A stretch of DNA of 64,000 nt, taken from Bacteroidales bacterium. Lineage in GTDB: Bacteria > Bacteroidota > Bacteroidia > Bacteroidales > UBA3663. Position numbers and translations under genes: made by a program. Below the pieces are notes generated by a model. It saw nothing but the letters and a program-made list of their open reading frames with translations, ran no database searches and was not told the DNA's origin. The first letter of the stretch is position 1, and each line of letters begins with the position of its first letter. The stretch spans positions 1 to 64,000 of the forward strand of contig JAFZBE010000012.1 in NCBI GenBank assembly GCA_017561935.1, read 5' to 3'. Of the stretch, positions 1 to 8,267 are shown piece after piece.

Positions 1-27
1 AACCCATAGTCAGCTGAAGACTTGAAA

Positions 28-137
28 ACAAGGCGGTTATAGCACAAGGGCTCCACCTCTTACCATTCCGAACAGAGAAGTTAAACCTTGTAACGCCGAT
101 GGTACTACGAAAGTGGGAGAGTAGGAAGCCGCCACCT
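28..137 (+). rRNA. rrf: 5S ribosomal RNA
   Basis: The sequence has the 5S layout: a terminal helix formed by GGCGGTT near 32 and AAGCCGCC near 127, the loop motif CCGAACAGAGAAGTTAA, and GTGGGAGAGTAGG before the 3' strand. It is the last gene of an rRNA operon whose 23S lies left of the window; bases 1-27 are spacer. Ends are good to a few bases. Confidence 0.95.
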
Positions 138-142
138 TACAG

Positions 143-177
143 GAGACTCGAGTTGCTATAGCTCGGGTCTCTTTTTT
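143..177 (+). terminator. Intrinsic terminator of the rRNA operon
   Basis: GAGACTCGAG (143-152) pairs with CTCGGGTCTC (162-171) with one G-U pair, followed by a run of six T. It sits directly after the 5S gene. Confidence 0.9.
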
Positions 178-269
178 ATGCCCTTACGATCTCTCATTTG
201 ATTTTTCAACCAGTCAATGCACAATAAAAGGGTCATTCTTCCGTTATAGATTTTGAATTACATCCTCAA

Positions 270-1997
270 TTGATGAAGCCTCACTTTCAACTTGTCATGA
301 AATACTCTCTTCCCTGTCTTCTTCTCCTCCTTATCCTTGGAGCATGCAGCCGTGGCAATCGCGAAGTCGGTGTCTCGCTCGACCGCATCGAACAGGTGGT
401 CCTGCAGCATCCCGACTCGGCGCTTGCCGAACTCGTTCGTCTCGACAGTCTCCTTGATACAGGCACCCTGCGAATCGAGGGCGAGCGTCAGATGGCCCGC
501 TATGCCCTCTTGAAGACGCAGACGCATGACAAGAACTGGATTGACGACACCAACGACAGCCTCATCCTTCTTGCTGTCCGCTACTATGACGACCATGGCA
601 GCAAACGGGAGAGGATGTTGACGCACTATTATTTGGCATGTATTCGTCGCAATGCCACAAATTTCAGACAGGCCTACTCTTCCTTCCTCCTTGCAGCAAA
701 TTTGGCTACCGAACTTGAGGATAATACCTACGCTGGATTGTCATACGGCAATGTCTCCTGTATATGTCGTGAGTTATACAGTGGAGAGGACTTTTACTAT
801 GCTGATTTATCTTACCAATGTCATCAAGCCACAGGAGATACAGCACGTATTAATTGGGCATTGATGCTGAAGGGCATCGCCCTAAACTATCAGAAGCGGT
901 ATCCAGAGGCAGAGAGCATTTTCGACTATCTCCTGCATTCTAATTCCAACGCAGCACTCAGGCAGACAGTTCTCTCCTATTATATTTATCAATGTGTAGC
1001 ACAACACCAGTATCAGAGGGCCGACTCATTGATTCATTTGCAGCAAAACCCGAGATACCCTGTCGATTTTATGTGTAGGGCGATAGTTTATGAACACAAG
1101 GGACAAAGGGAAAAGTCTGATAGTTGTATGCTATATGCAGGGAAATTGTCATCCACAGCCAATGATAAAGTCTTTGGTCTTTCAACCCTTGCTAACCTTC
1201 AGAATGATAGAGGCCAATATCAAGAAGCAAGCCAAACACTTTTTCAGTATGCCACATTAATAGATTCATTAGTCCGTGCCATCAATACAGCCTCTGTTTC
1301 AAATATTCAACGCGACTATGTACAGGGCCAGCTAGATCAGACTAAGGAAATCATGAGAGAAAAAAATCTGCGTAATAAACTTGCCTTTGTATTGATCCTC
1401 CTACTAATCGCAGGGGGAACGGCCTTCATCTGGAAAAAGAGAAAGGAGAAGCAGCGGATTATTGATGATTACATGGAGAATGTGTTAGATTTACGTCAGA
1501 CACTCTTGCAACAAACCAACACCATTTCTGAGCTCAAGGACCGCATCTCCTCCATCAATTCAGAGCACTTGAATCAGGAGATGGAACAGGAATCCCAAGA
1601 CAAGAAAGTCTTTGCCAAAGGGTTCAAGGAACTGAATTCCCTTTGCATAATCTATTTTGACAGCAAAGGGAAAAGTGACGAAAAACGAATCATCTACGAA
1701 AAGGTACGTTCGCTCATCAAGAATTTTTCCAAGCCATCGAAACAGAATGAGCTGGAACTTCTGATAGATGCAAACCTAAACAATGCAATGGAGAAGGCAA
1801 AGGCTCCAGAGATTAATCTGACCAATGAGGAACTTCAACTTTTCCGCTATAGAGTGGCCGGATTCACCAACCGTTCCATCTGCCTGTTGATGCAGATAGA
1901 CAATCCTGATACCGTCAAAAAGCGCGTGCAACGTTTAAGGAGTAAAATCGTACAATCTGACTCACGTTTCAAGGATTATTTAGCCGATCTAATATAG
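270..1997 (+). CDS. Lipoprotein-type TPR protein with a membrane segment and a C-terminal HTH-like domain
   Basis: 575 residues. A hydrophobic N-terminus ends in a lipobox (LILGAC, Cys at residue 26 from the first Met). The true start may be the internal ATG at 297, which puts that Cys at position 17. Residues about 40-350 are helical and TPR-like, 370-388 form a transmembrane segment, 395-450 look coiled-coil, and about 516-560 resemble a degenerate LuxR-type helix-turn-helix (LTNEELQLFRYRVAG, then TVKKRVQRLRSK). Related Bacteroidetes proteins are treated as membrane-spanning one-component regulators, with a periplasmic sensor and a cytoplasmic DNA-binding end. The topology and the DNA-binding role are inferred. 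It lies alone just after the rRNA operon and shows no obvious target gene. Confidence 0.75.
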   Translation: MMKPHFQLVMKYSLPCLLLLLILGACSRGNREVGVSLDRIEQVVLQHPDSALAELVRLDSLLDTGTLRIEGERQMARYALLKTQTHDKNWIDDTNDSLILLAVRYYDDHGSKRERMLTHYYLACIRRNATNFRQAYSSFLLAANLATELEDNTYAGLSYGNVSCICRELYSGEDFYYADLSYQCHQATGDTARINWALMLKGIALNYQKRYPEAESIFDYLLHSNSNAALRQTVLSYYIYQCVAQHQYQRADSLIHLQQNPRYPVDFMCRAIVYEHKGQREKSDSCMLYAGKLSSTANDKVFGLSTLANLQNDRGQYQEASQTLFQYATLIDSLVRAINTASVSNIQRDYVQGQLDQTKEIMREKNLRNKLAFVLILLLIAGGTAFIWKKRKEKQRIIDDYMENVLDLRQTLLQQTNTISELKDRISSINSEHLNQEMEQESQDKKVFAKGFKELNSLCIIYFDSKGKSDEKRIIYEKVRSLIKNFSKPSKQNELELLIDANLNNAMEKAKAPEINLTNEELQLFRYRVAGFTNRSICLLMQIDNPDTVKKRVQRLRSKIVQSDSRFKDYLADLI

Positions 1998-2116
1998 GAT
2001 GTCCCCTTTTTCGATTTTGCGGCAGTTGAAAAATATTTCAACTACCGCATCTTTATATTTGTAATTCAATAAATTACAAAGGAAAATTCACGAATGAAAA
2101 AATGTGGTGTGTCCCC

Positions 2117-2146
2117 TTGTTATCTGAAAAATAATCATTATCTTTG
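2117..2146 (+). promoter_or_regulatory. Bacteroidetes-type promoter with no clear gene
   Basis: TTG at 2117-2119 and TATCTTTG at 2139-2146, 19 bp apart, match the -33/-7 consensus. The RNA would begin near 2153. The next real gene starts at 2532 and has its own promoter, so this may drive a small RNA or a long leader. I see no convincing gene in 2000-2498. Confidence 0.6.
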
Positions 2147-2341
2147 CAGTGCGAATTGAAGAAAGTAAGAATCTTCAGTTTGCAGAGAAATATTATCCAA
2201 GTGATAAACTTCGCCGATGTCAGCCCTTTCATTCTCAATGCTACCAACTAAGGTTTTCCAAGGAGATATATTCATTGGAAATCGATTTCACAAATCAATT
2301 TCTATGATCAAGATGAGAAATAACGTTAAAAGTCAAAAGAT

Positions 2342-2375
2342 TTTGATTGTAGAACCAAAATTATCTTTATCTTTG
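2342..2375 (+). promoter_or_regulatory. Probable promoter of the small anchored protein
   Basis: TATCTTTG at 2368-2375, with TTTG at 2342-2345 (22 bp away) or TTG at 2347-2349 (18 bp away) as the -33 element. It gives a leader of about 150 nt before the ATG at 2532. Confidence 0.55.
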
Positions 2376-2451
2376 CCACGTCAAATCAAATATTTCACCT
2401 GTTTTGTTTTCGCAGCACAAAGACAAGTGGAATTATTGAGATGACACAACT

Positions 2452-2472
2452 TGAGCAACAAAAAGTTGCTCA
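2452..2472 (+). other. Hairpin in the 5' leader of the 2532 gene
   Basis: TGAGCAAC (2452-2459) and GTTGCTCA (2465-2472) form a perfect 8-bp stem with a five-base A-rich loop. There is no T-tract after it, so it is not a standard terminator; it may be a leader structure. Confidence 0.45.
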
Positions 2473-2531
2473 GGTGATTATATAAAATATTTAAAACAAT
2501 GCTGCGGAAATCTAGGGTTAAACATAAAGTT

Positions 2532-2972
2532 ATGAAAAAAAAATTAGTGATTACTGTCTTATGTTTGTGTGCGTTCATCCTTTGGCTTTTTTATATAGAT
2601 AGTGAGAGAGAACAACTTGAAGGCTCTCCATTCTGCATTTATTATTATAATTCTACAACATATTTGTATTTCAGAGTTCCAGAGAATGACGGCGGGATGA
2701 CTTTAGTAGTAAATGAATATGGCATTCAGGATATCTGCTGGACTGATAGTTGTGCTTGTGTCTCTTTTAATAAAGACACTGCTTTTAATCCGCATTATTA
2801 TATCGTTTCAGTTGAAAAAGATGAAGTAATGCCAGGAGGAATTTATTTTTCCCCTGAAGGACCATTTCAAGAAAATGAATTCAAAGAGCTGATTGAAACG
2901 AAAGGATTGGATCTTACAAAGATGAAATACAAGCAACCTAAACCAAGGAAACCCCTGATCAATTGGCCATAG
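2532..2972 (+). CDS. Small membrane-anchored or exported protein of unknown function
   Basis: 146 residues from the chosen ATG at 2532, which begins MKKKLVITVLCLCAFI and gives a proper signal anchor; the longer reading from 2499 adds a basic, non-signal stretch. Residues 5-22 are the only hydrophobic segment. The remainder (about 25-146) is polar with many aromatic residues and two close cysteines (DSCAC) and presumably lies outside the cytoplasm. I do not recognise the family. The gene is AT-rich compared with the core genes around it and stands in the accessory patch between the rRNA operon and the minisatellite, so recent acquisition is possible but unproven. Confidence 0.6.
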   Translation: MKKKLVITVLCLCAFILWLFYIDSEREQLEGSPFCIYYYNSTTYLYFRVPENDGGMTLVVNEYGIQDICWTDSCACVSFNKDTAFNPHYYIVSVEKDEVMPGGIYFSPEGPFQENEFKELIETKGLDLTKMKYKQPKPRKPLINWP

Positions 2973-2995
2973 TTGAAGAACCTCATACTATTCAA

Positions 2996-3031
2996 CCGAA
3001 GGCGCGACATCGTTTGGTGTCGCGCCTTCGG
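2996..3031 (+). terminator. Perfect 14-bp GC-rich hairpin
   Basis: CCGAAGGCGCGACA (2996-3009) and TGTCGCGCCTTCGG (3018-3031) are exact inverse complements around an 8-nt loop. It starts 23 bp after the stop at 2972, so it probably ends that transcript, although no T-run follows. The minisatellite begins less than 20 bp later. Confidence 0.55.
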
Positions 3032-3048
3032 CATATCAAGGTGCCTTA

Positions 3049-3500
3049 TGACCAATCTTGGTCAAAAATGGTCATTCTTTGAATGGACCATACCCAATCT
3101 TGGCCAAGAATGGTCATTCTTCGGTTGGACTATAACCAATCTTGGCCGAAAATGGTCATTCTTCGATTGGACTATAACCAATCTTGGCCAAGAATGGTCA
3201 TTCTTCGATTGGACCATACCCAATCTTGGCTAAAAATGGTCATTCTTCGGTTGGACCATAACCAATCTTGGCCAAAAATGGTCATTCTTCGATCGGACCA
3301 TACCCAATCTCGGCCAAGAATGGTCATTCTTCGATTGGCGCATAACCAATCTTGGCCAAGAATGGTCATTCTTCGATTTGGACCATAACCAATCCTGGCC
3401 AAGAATGGTCATTCTTCGATCGAACCATAACCAATCTTGGCCGAAAAAGGTCATTCTTGGTTGGACTATGACCAATCTTGGCTAAGAATGGTTATGCTGT
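3049..3500 (+). repeat. 42-bp minisatellite, about 10-11 units
   Basis: The anchor GGTCATTCT recurs at 3070, 3112, 3154, 3196, 3238, 3280, 3322, 3364, 3407 and 3449, with a decayed copy at 3490. Spacings are 42 bp seven times, then 43, 42 and 41. Each unit holds a near-palindrome, CCAATCTTGGCCAAGAATGG, with 9 of 10 symmetric pairs in the consensus. Units differ at a few fixed positions. Several frames stay open only because the 42-bp unit lacks stops in them; I do not call a protein here. Confidence 0.95.
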
Positions 3501-3563
3501 GGTTTGAAATAGGTCATTCCCCGTTCAGATTGACTTTTGGTAAAGATTTTTTCTTTCGTCGAA

Positions 3564-3599
3564 GCGACAATATTGAAAGGGTCTCAGCATTATTGTCGC
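3564..3599 (+). repeat. Inverted repeat GCGACAATA / TATTGTCGC
   Basis: Two exact 9-bp arms (3564-3572 and 3591-3599) separated by 18 bp. It lies about 50 bp before the promoter of the microprotein at 3745. It could be an operator or a weak hairpin; the sequence alone does not decide. Confidence 0.5.
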
Positions 3600-3648
3600 C
3601 ATTTGGCCAAGGTGTCGCCATATCATGATCGAAATTTGTGGAAAAAAC

Positions 3649-3679
3649 TTGCATGCGTGAGATTATCATCCTATCTTTG
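3649..3679 (+). promoter_or_regulatory. Promoter of the 28-residue microprotein
   Basis: TTG at 3649-3651 and TATCTTTG at 3672-3679 with 20 bp between them, a close match to the Bacteroidetes consensus. Transcription would start near 3686, about 60 nt before the ATG. Confidence 0.75.
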
Positions 3680-3744
3680 CACTGTGAAAAATAAAGATTC
3701 ACAAAAACAATAATAAAAAATTCAAACATTAAAAATATACTACT

Positions 3745-3831
3745 ATGATCGCTATTGCATTCTTCAGCACCATCGTTCTCTTCTCTATTGTATTGAGAAT
3801 CGTAGCAATGTGTATGGAACAACGTCATTAG
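3745..3831 (+). CDS. 28-residue membrane microprotein
   Basis: An ATG at 3745 opens a 28-codon frame ending in TAG at 3829-3831. Residues 1-22 form one hydrophobic helix beginning MIAIAFFSTIVLFSIV, with an Arg at 18, and the tail is short and polar (CMEQRH). It has a private consensus promoter and a strong terminator at 3886, and no other gene fits in that transcript. This compact layout suggests a real small protein, or a small RNA that happens to carry the frame. Single-helix peptides of this size may be regulators of membrane complexes or toxins of type I systems; nothing here selects between them. Confidence 0.55.
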   Translation: MIAIAFFSTIVLFSIVLRIVAMCMEQRH

Positions 3832-3885
3832 ACTTTGTGCCCCTTGTGTGAGTTCATTGGTTAAAATTAGTTATATGTGTGGAAG

Positions 3886-3925
3886 GCGCTCTGTCGGGTT
3901 CGGCAGAGTGCTTTTTAGTTTTTTT
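3886..3925 (+). terminator. Intrinsic terminator of the microprotein transcript
   Basis: GCGCTCTGTCG (3886-3896) pairs with CGGCAGAGTGC (3901-3911) with G-U wobbles, followed by TTTTTAGTTTTTTT. Confidence 0.85.
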
Positions 3926-3988
3926 GGTGAATGCCATTAAACCTATCGGGATTACTTTGGTCAAAACTCTATTATCGGACGAATATAA

Positions 3989-4897
<909 letters not shown>

Positions 4898-4922
4898 TTA
4901 TTCATCAACATAAAAAAATATG

Positions 4923-4948
4923 GAGCACCCCGACATCACGGGGTGCTC
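4923..4948 (+). terminator. Hairpin terminator after the esterase gene
   Basis: GAGCACCCCG (4923-4932) and CGGGGTGCTC (4939-4948) form a perfect 10-bp stem with a 6-nt loop, flanked by A-rich and T-rich sequence. Confidence 0.75.
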
Positions 4949-5024
4949 TATTGGTGTAAAATGCCATGTCTATTATTAAATTACACAAAAAACCTTTGCG
5001 AAATGTGAAGTAATGCTTAAAATA

Positions 5025-5056
5025 TTTGGTCATGTGGCGGAAAATAACTATATTTG
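5025..5056 (+). promoter_or_regulatory. Promoter of bamD-rpoZ-DUF4293
   Basis: TTTG at 5025-5028 and TATATTTG at 5049-5056, 20 bp apart. Because it covers the first in-frame ATG (5026), the bamD start must lie further down, at 5083. Confidence 0.8.
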
Positions 5057-5082
5057 CGCCCAAATTCGATAAATGTCGCAAA

Positions 5083-5901
5083 ATGAGTATCAAGAATATT
5101 GCTTTATATCTGACATTCACTATGGTTGTACTCTCCTCTTGTGGAGAATACAACAAATTGCTGAAGAGCAATGACCCTGACGAGAAATACGATTATGCTA
5201 AGATCTATTATGAGCAGGGTAAATATGCGAAAGCTGCGACTTTGCTGTCGGATGTGGTTCCGATTTACCGAGGAACGGAGGAAGCCGAGAATGCACTGTG
5301 GCTCCTGGCCATGAGTTATTTCAAGCAGAAGGATTATCTGTCGGCAGGCGAATACTTCGTTCGTTATGCCAACAACTATCCGAGAGGTGAACATGCGATG
5401 GAGTCGCGTTTCAATGTGGCCTATGGCGATTACAAGGATTCACCCGATGCACGCTTGGATCAGGAAATCACGCGAAGGGCTATCAAGGAGATTGACTCGT
5501 TCGTCGATGTTTATCCACACAGCTCACTGGCCGACAGCGCTGCAATTATGCGTCTGGAACTGACCGACAAACTGTGTTACAAGGAATATCTGAGTGCGAA
5601 ACTCTATCTGAACCTCGGAAGTTACATGGGTAACAACTATGAGTCGGCAGTGATTACCGCCCGCAACGCTCAGAACGAGTACCCCTACAGCAAGTATCGC
5701 GAGGATTTGGCATATATCATCTTTCGTGCCCGCTATGAGGCGGCCATGAACTCGATTGACGAGAAGGCCGAGGATCGCCTGCGTGAGGCCGCTGACGAGT
5801 ACTATACTTTCATCAATGATTATCCCGAAGGGAAATACTCGAAGGAAGTAAATAGGCTGAACGAGCGAATCCAGAAGAAACTCGCTGCTTATATTGACTG
5901 A
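5083..5901 (+). CDS. bamD: Outer membrane protein assembly factor BamD
   Basis: 272 residues from the ATG at 5083, which starts a lipoprotein signal (MSIKNIALYLTFTMVVLSSC; Cys at residue 20). TPR-like helical repeats fill the rest (for example AKIYYEQGKYAKAATLL and ALWLLAMSYFKQKDYLSAG). BamD is the essential lipoprotein partner of BamA in folding beta-barrel proteins into the outer membrane. The start at 5026 is rejected because it lies inside the promoter. It heads an operon with rpoZ and a DUF4293 gene, an order conserved across Bacteroidetes. Confidence 0.93.
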   Translation: MSIKNIALYLTFTMVVLSSCGEYNKLLKSNDPDEKYDYAKIYYEQGKYAKAATLLSDVVPIYRGTEEAENALWLLAMSYFKQKDYLSAGEYFVRYANNYPRGEHAMESRFNVAYGDYKDSPDARLDQEITRRAIKEIDSFVDVYPHSSLADSAAIMRLELTDKLCYKEYLSAKLYLNLGSYMGNNYESAVITARNAQNEYPYSKYREDLAYIIFRARYEAAMNSIDEKAEDRLREAADEYYTFINDYPEGKYSKEVNRLNERIQKKLAAYID

Positions 5902-5968
5902 TTTTTATCAAGAATTAGAGAATTAAAGAATTATTATTATTCAGAAACTAATAAATACAACGGAATAG

Positions 5969-6316
5969 ATGGATTATAAGAAGACAAATGCGCCAAGCAA
6001 CACTGTGACGCGCGACATCATCGCCTTGTGCGAGGATACCGGAAACATTTATGAGACCGTCGAGATTATCGCTCGTCGTGCCAACCAGATCGCCGGAGAA
6101 ATGAAGCATGACCTGGATAAGAAGCTTCAGGAATTCGCTACTAATTCGGATAATCTCGATGAGGTGTTCGAGAACCGTGAGCAGATCGAGATCAGCCGTT
6201 ACTATGAGAAGTTGCCCAAACCCACACTCATTGCTACACAGGAGTATTCGGATGGCAACGTTTACTGGCGTTTGAACCAGAACAAGGACGAGCAGAGCGG
6301 TGTTCAGCGATTTTAA
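5969..6316 (+). CDS. rpoZ: RNA polymerase omega subunit
   Basis: 115 residues. It begins MDYKKTNAPSNTVTRD and carries the Bacteroidetes omega core (NIYETVEIIARRANQI, then ENREQIEISRYYEKLPKPT). Omega helps assemble the beta' subunit into the polymerase core and is shared with Rpb6 of eukaryotes. It follows bamD by about 67 bp in the same operon and is followed 3 bp later by the DUF4293 gene. The C-terminal tail after residue 95 is polar and variable, as usual in this phylum. Confidence 0.92.
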   Translation: MDYKKTNAPSNTVTRDIIALCEDTGNIYETVEIIARRANQIAGEMKHDLDKKLQEFATNSDNLDEVFENREQIEISRYYEKLPKPTLIATQEYSDGNVYWRLNQNKDEQSGVQRF

Positions 6317-6319
6317 GCT

Positions 6320-6802
6320 ATGATACAACGTGTTCAAACCATCTACATGCTGGCCAGCGTGATAGCTATCCTGACGATGCACTTCTTTTGGTTGGCATCG
6401 TTCGCAATACCGGAGGCTACCTTCGAGCTGAATTCGCTGGGGTTGGTATGTTCGACCAAAGGTTTCGAGACAGACCGCATGGTGTGGGAGCTCTTTATTG
6501 TCCTGCTCCTGATGGTGGCTCTGCCCCTCGTGAACATCTTCCTCTACAAGAATCGTAAGCTGCAGCTGCGTGTTTTGATCTATACGATCATTCTCAACGT
6601 GCTGTATTACGGCCTCTTCTTCTGGGAGTGCTATCGTTTGAAGGGCGACGTTGCTTTGCTTTCGCAGGGTGGGGATGTGGTTGTGCGTTACAACATCATG
6701 ATGCTTCTGATGCCTGCCGTCAGCATCTTCGCTTTGATCATGGCCGCTCGCGGCGTGATTTTCGACATCGCTCTTATCAAGAGCCTTGAACGCCTTCGTT
6801 AA
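6320..6802 (+). CDS. DUF4293 four-helix membrane protein
   Basis: 160 residues starting MIQRVQTIYMLASVIAI. Four hydrophobic segments lie at about 8-28, 55-73, 83-101 and 126-148. This matches DUF4293, a Bacteroidetes family of unknown function that typically follows rpoZ. It starts 3 bp after the rpoZ stop, so it is cotranscribed and perhaps translationally coupled. No catalytic motif is visible. Confidence 0.88.
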   Translation: MIQRVQTIYMLASVIAILTMHFFWLASFAIPEATFELNSLGLVCSTKGFETDRMVWELFIVLLLMVALPLVNIFLYKNRKLQLRVLIYTIILNVLYYGLFFWECYRLKGDVALLSQGGDVVVRYNIMMLLMPAVSIFALIMAARGVIFDIALIKSLERLR

Positions 6803-6825
6803 ACTCTGGCTTGAAGACAATAGAA

Positions 6826-6857
6826 TAGCCCTCGAAACCATGTGGTTTCGAGGGCTA
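6826..6857. terminator. Bidirectional terminator between DUF4293 and the spermidine gene
   Basis: TAGCCCTCGAAACCA (6826-6840) and TGGTTTCGAGGGCTA (6843-6857) form a perfect 15-bp stem between convergent genes. Confidence 0.85.
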
Positions 6858-6876
6858 ATTCGTGATGGAAAAATAA

Positions 6877-8130
6877 TTATAGTTCGAGATCGCCGTCGTG
6901 CTCTTCGTGCCAGGGCAGGCCTTGGATGTTGAGTTCGGCCATGAATGGATCGGGATCGAACTCCTCGACATTGTGGACGCCGGGCTTGCTCCAGATGCCC
7001 TTGAGGAAGAGCATGGCACCGATCATGGCGGGTACGCCTGTGGTGTAGCTTACGCCCTGCATGCCGGTTTCGAGGTATGCCTCGCGGTGGCTGCAATTGT
7101 TCCAGACGTAGTAGGTGTGCTCCTTGCCGTCGTTGCCGATGCCACGGATGCGGCATCCGATGGAGGTCTCGCCGTCGTAATTCTCGCCGAGCTCCTTGGG
7201 GTTGGGCAGCACGGCCTTGAGGAACTGCAAGGGAACAATCTTGACCACTGCGTCGCCTGAACCGTCGGCCAAAGGTGCCTTGTATTCGATCTCGTCGATG
7301 CGAGCCATGCCGATGTTCTGGATTACGTCGAGGTAGGTGAGGTATTGCTGGCCGAAGGTCATCCAGAAACGAGCGCGCTTGATGGTAGGATAGTTGATGA
7401 CGAGCGACTCGATCTCCTCATGATGGAGCAGATAGGATTCCTTGGGGCCGATGCCTGGGTAGGTGAGTGGCTTGTGAATTTCCATCGGCTCTGTCTCGAT
7501 ATACTTGCCATCTTCCCAGTAGAGTCCCTTTTGAGTAATTTCGCGGATGTTGATTTCGGGGTTGAAGTTGGTGGCAAATGCCTTGTGGTGATTGCCAGCG
7601 TTGCAATCGACGATGTCGAGATACTGTATCTCCTTGAAATAGTGCTTGGCGGCGTAGGCGGTGAAGATGGAAGTCACACCCGGGTCGAAGCCGCAACCGA
7701 GGATGGCGCAAAGACCGGCCTTCTCGAAACGCTCGCGGTAAGCCCATTGCCAGCTGTATTCGAAGTGTGCCTCATCCTTGGGCTCGTAGTTGGCGGTGTC
7801 CATGTAGTTCACACCAGCTTCGAGGCAGGCATCCATGATGGTGAGGTCCTGATAGGGGAGGGCGAGGTTGATGCAGAGTTCGGGCTTGAACTCCTTCATG
7901 AGTGCTACGAGCTCGGGGACATTGTCGGCATCGACCTGCGCTGTGGTGATGTTGGCCACCACACCGTTCTTGCTGTAGCCTTTGGCACGGATGGCCTCGG
8001 CGGTAGCGTCGCACTTACTCTTGGTGCGGCTGGCAATACAGATGTCGGTAAACACGTCGGCGTTTTGTGCCAACTTGTGTGCTGCTACGGTACCTACACC
8101 TCCGCAGCCGATAAGCAATACTCTTGACAT
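6877..8130 (-). CDS. Carboxynorspermidine synthase (saccharopine dehydrogenase family)
   Basis: 417 residues from MSRVLLIGCGGVG; the longer reading from 8166 adds 12 residues before the nucleotide-binding start and is unlikely. GCGGVG at about 9-14 is the NAD(P)-binding Rossmann turn. Later blocks (SRTKSKC, ILGCGFDPGVTS, CNAGNHHKAFATNF, SYTTGVPA) match the Vibrio carboxynorspermidine dehydrogenase group closely. The enzyme joins aspartate semialdehyde with a diamine to form carboxy(nor)spermidine, which NspC then decarboxylates. This is the usual spermidine route of gut Bacteroidales. The partner decarboxylase is not in the window. Confidence 0.9.
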   Translation of the reverse strand: MSRVLLIGCGGVGTVAAHKLAQNADVFTDICIASRTKSKCDATAEAIRAKGYSKNGVVANITTAQVDADNVPELVALMKEFKPELCINLALPYQDLTIMDACLEAGVNYMDTANYEPKDEAHFEYSWQWAYRERFEKAGLCAILGCGFDPGVTSIFTAYAAKHYFKEIQYLDIVDCNAGNHHKAFATNFNPEINIREITQKGLYWEDGKYIETEPMEIHKPLTYPGIGPKESYLLHHEEIESLVINYPTIKRARFWMTFGQQYLTYLDVIQNIGMARIDEIEYKAPLADGSGDAVVKIVPLQFLKAVLPNPKELGENYDGETSIGCRIRGIGNDGKEHTYYVWNNCSHREAYLETGMQGVSYTTGVPAMIGAMLFLKGIWSKPGVHNVEEFDPDPFMAELNIQGLPWHEEHDGDLEL

Positions 8131-8211
8131 TTCTTGATAGTGTTGTATTAGAGGGTTGAAATTCATACTTATGACGCGATGACGCCGTAAAGGTTTAATG
8201 GGAGAAGAAAA

Positions 8212-8247
8212 GGGGAGTAAAAGGGACGGCAGTCCAGTTTACTCCCC
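8212..8247 (-). terminator. Terminator after oadB
   Basis: GGGGAGTAAA (8212-8221) and TTTACTCCCC (8238-8247) form a 10-bp stem; the minus strand continues into a T-rich run (complement of 8199-8211). It separates the decarboxylase operon from the spermidine gene. Confidence 0.7.
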
Positions 8248-8267
8248 TTCTATGTTTTCGGGATTGA

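Noticed and set aside
2217..2444. 75-residue open frame
   Set aside because: No signal, motif or start context; it overlaps the promoter of the next gene.
2973..3475. Repeat-rich open frames on both strands, including one of 101 residues
   Set aside because: They arise because the 42-bp unit lacks stops; none has a promoter or conserved start, and an indel breaks the frame.
3049..3500. CRISPR array
   Set aside because: The repeats are contiguous with no unique spacers and no cas genes nearby.
5948..7156. 402-residue minus-strand open frame
   Set aside because: It runs opposite rpoZ and DUF4293 and across the end of the spermidine gene; it is a shadow of well-supported genes.
7345..8127. 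260-residue plus-strand open frame
   Set aside because: It is antisense to the carboxynorspermidine synthase gene, which has all family motifs.
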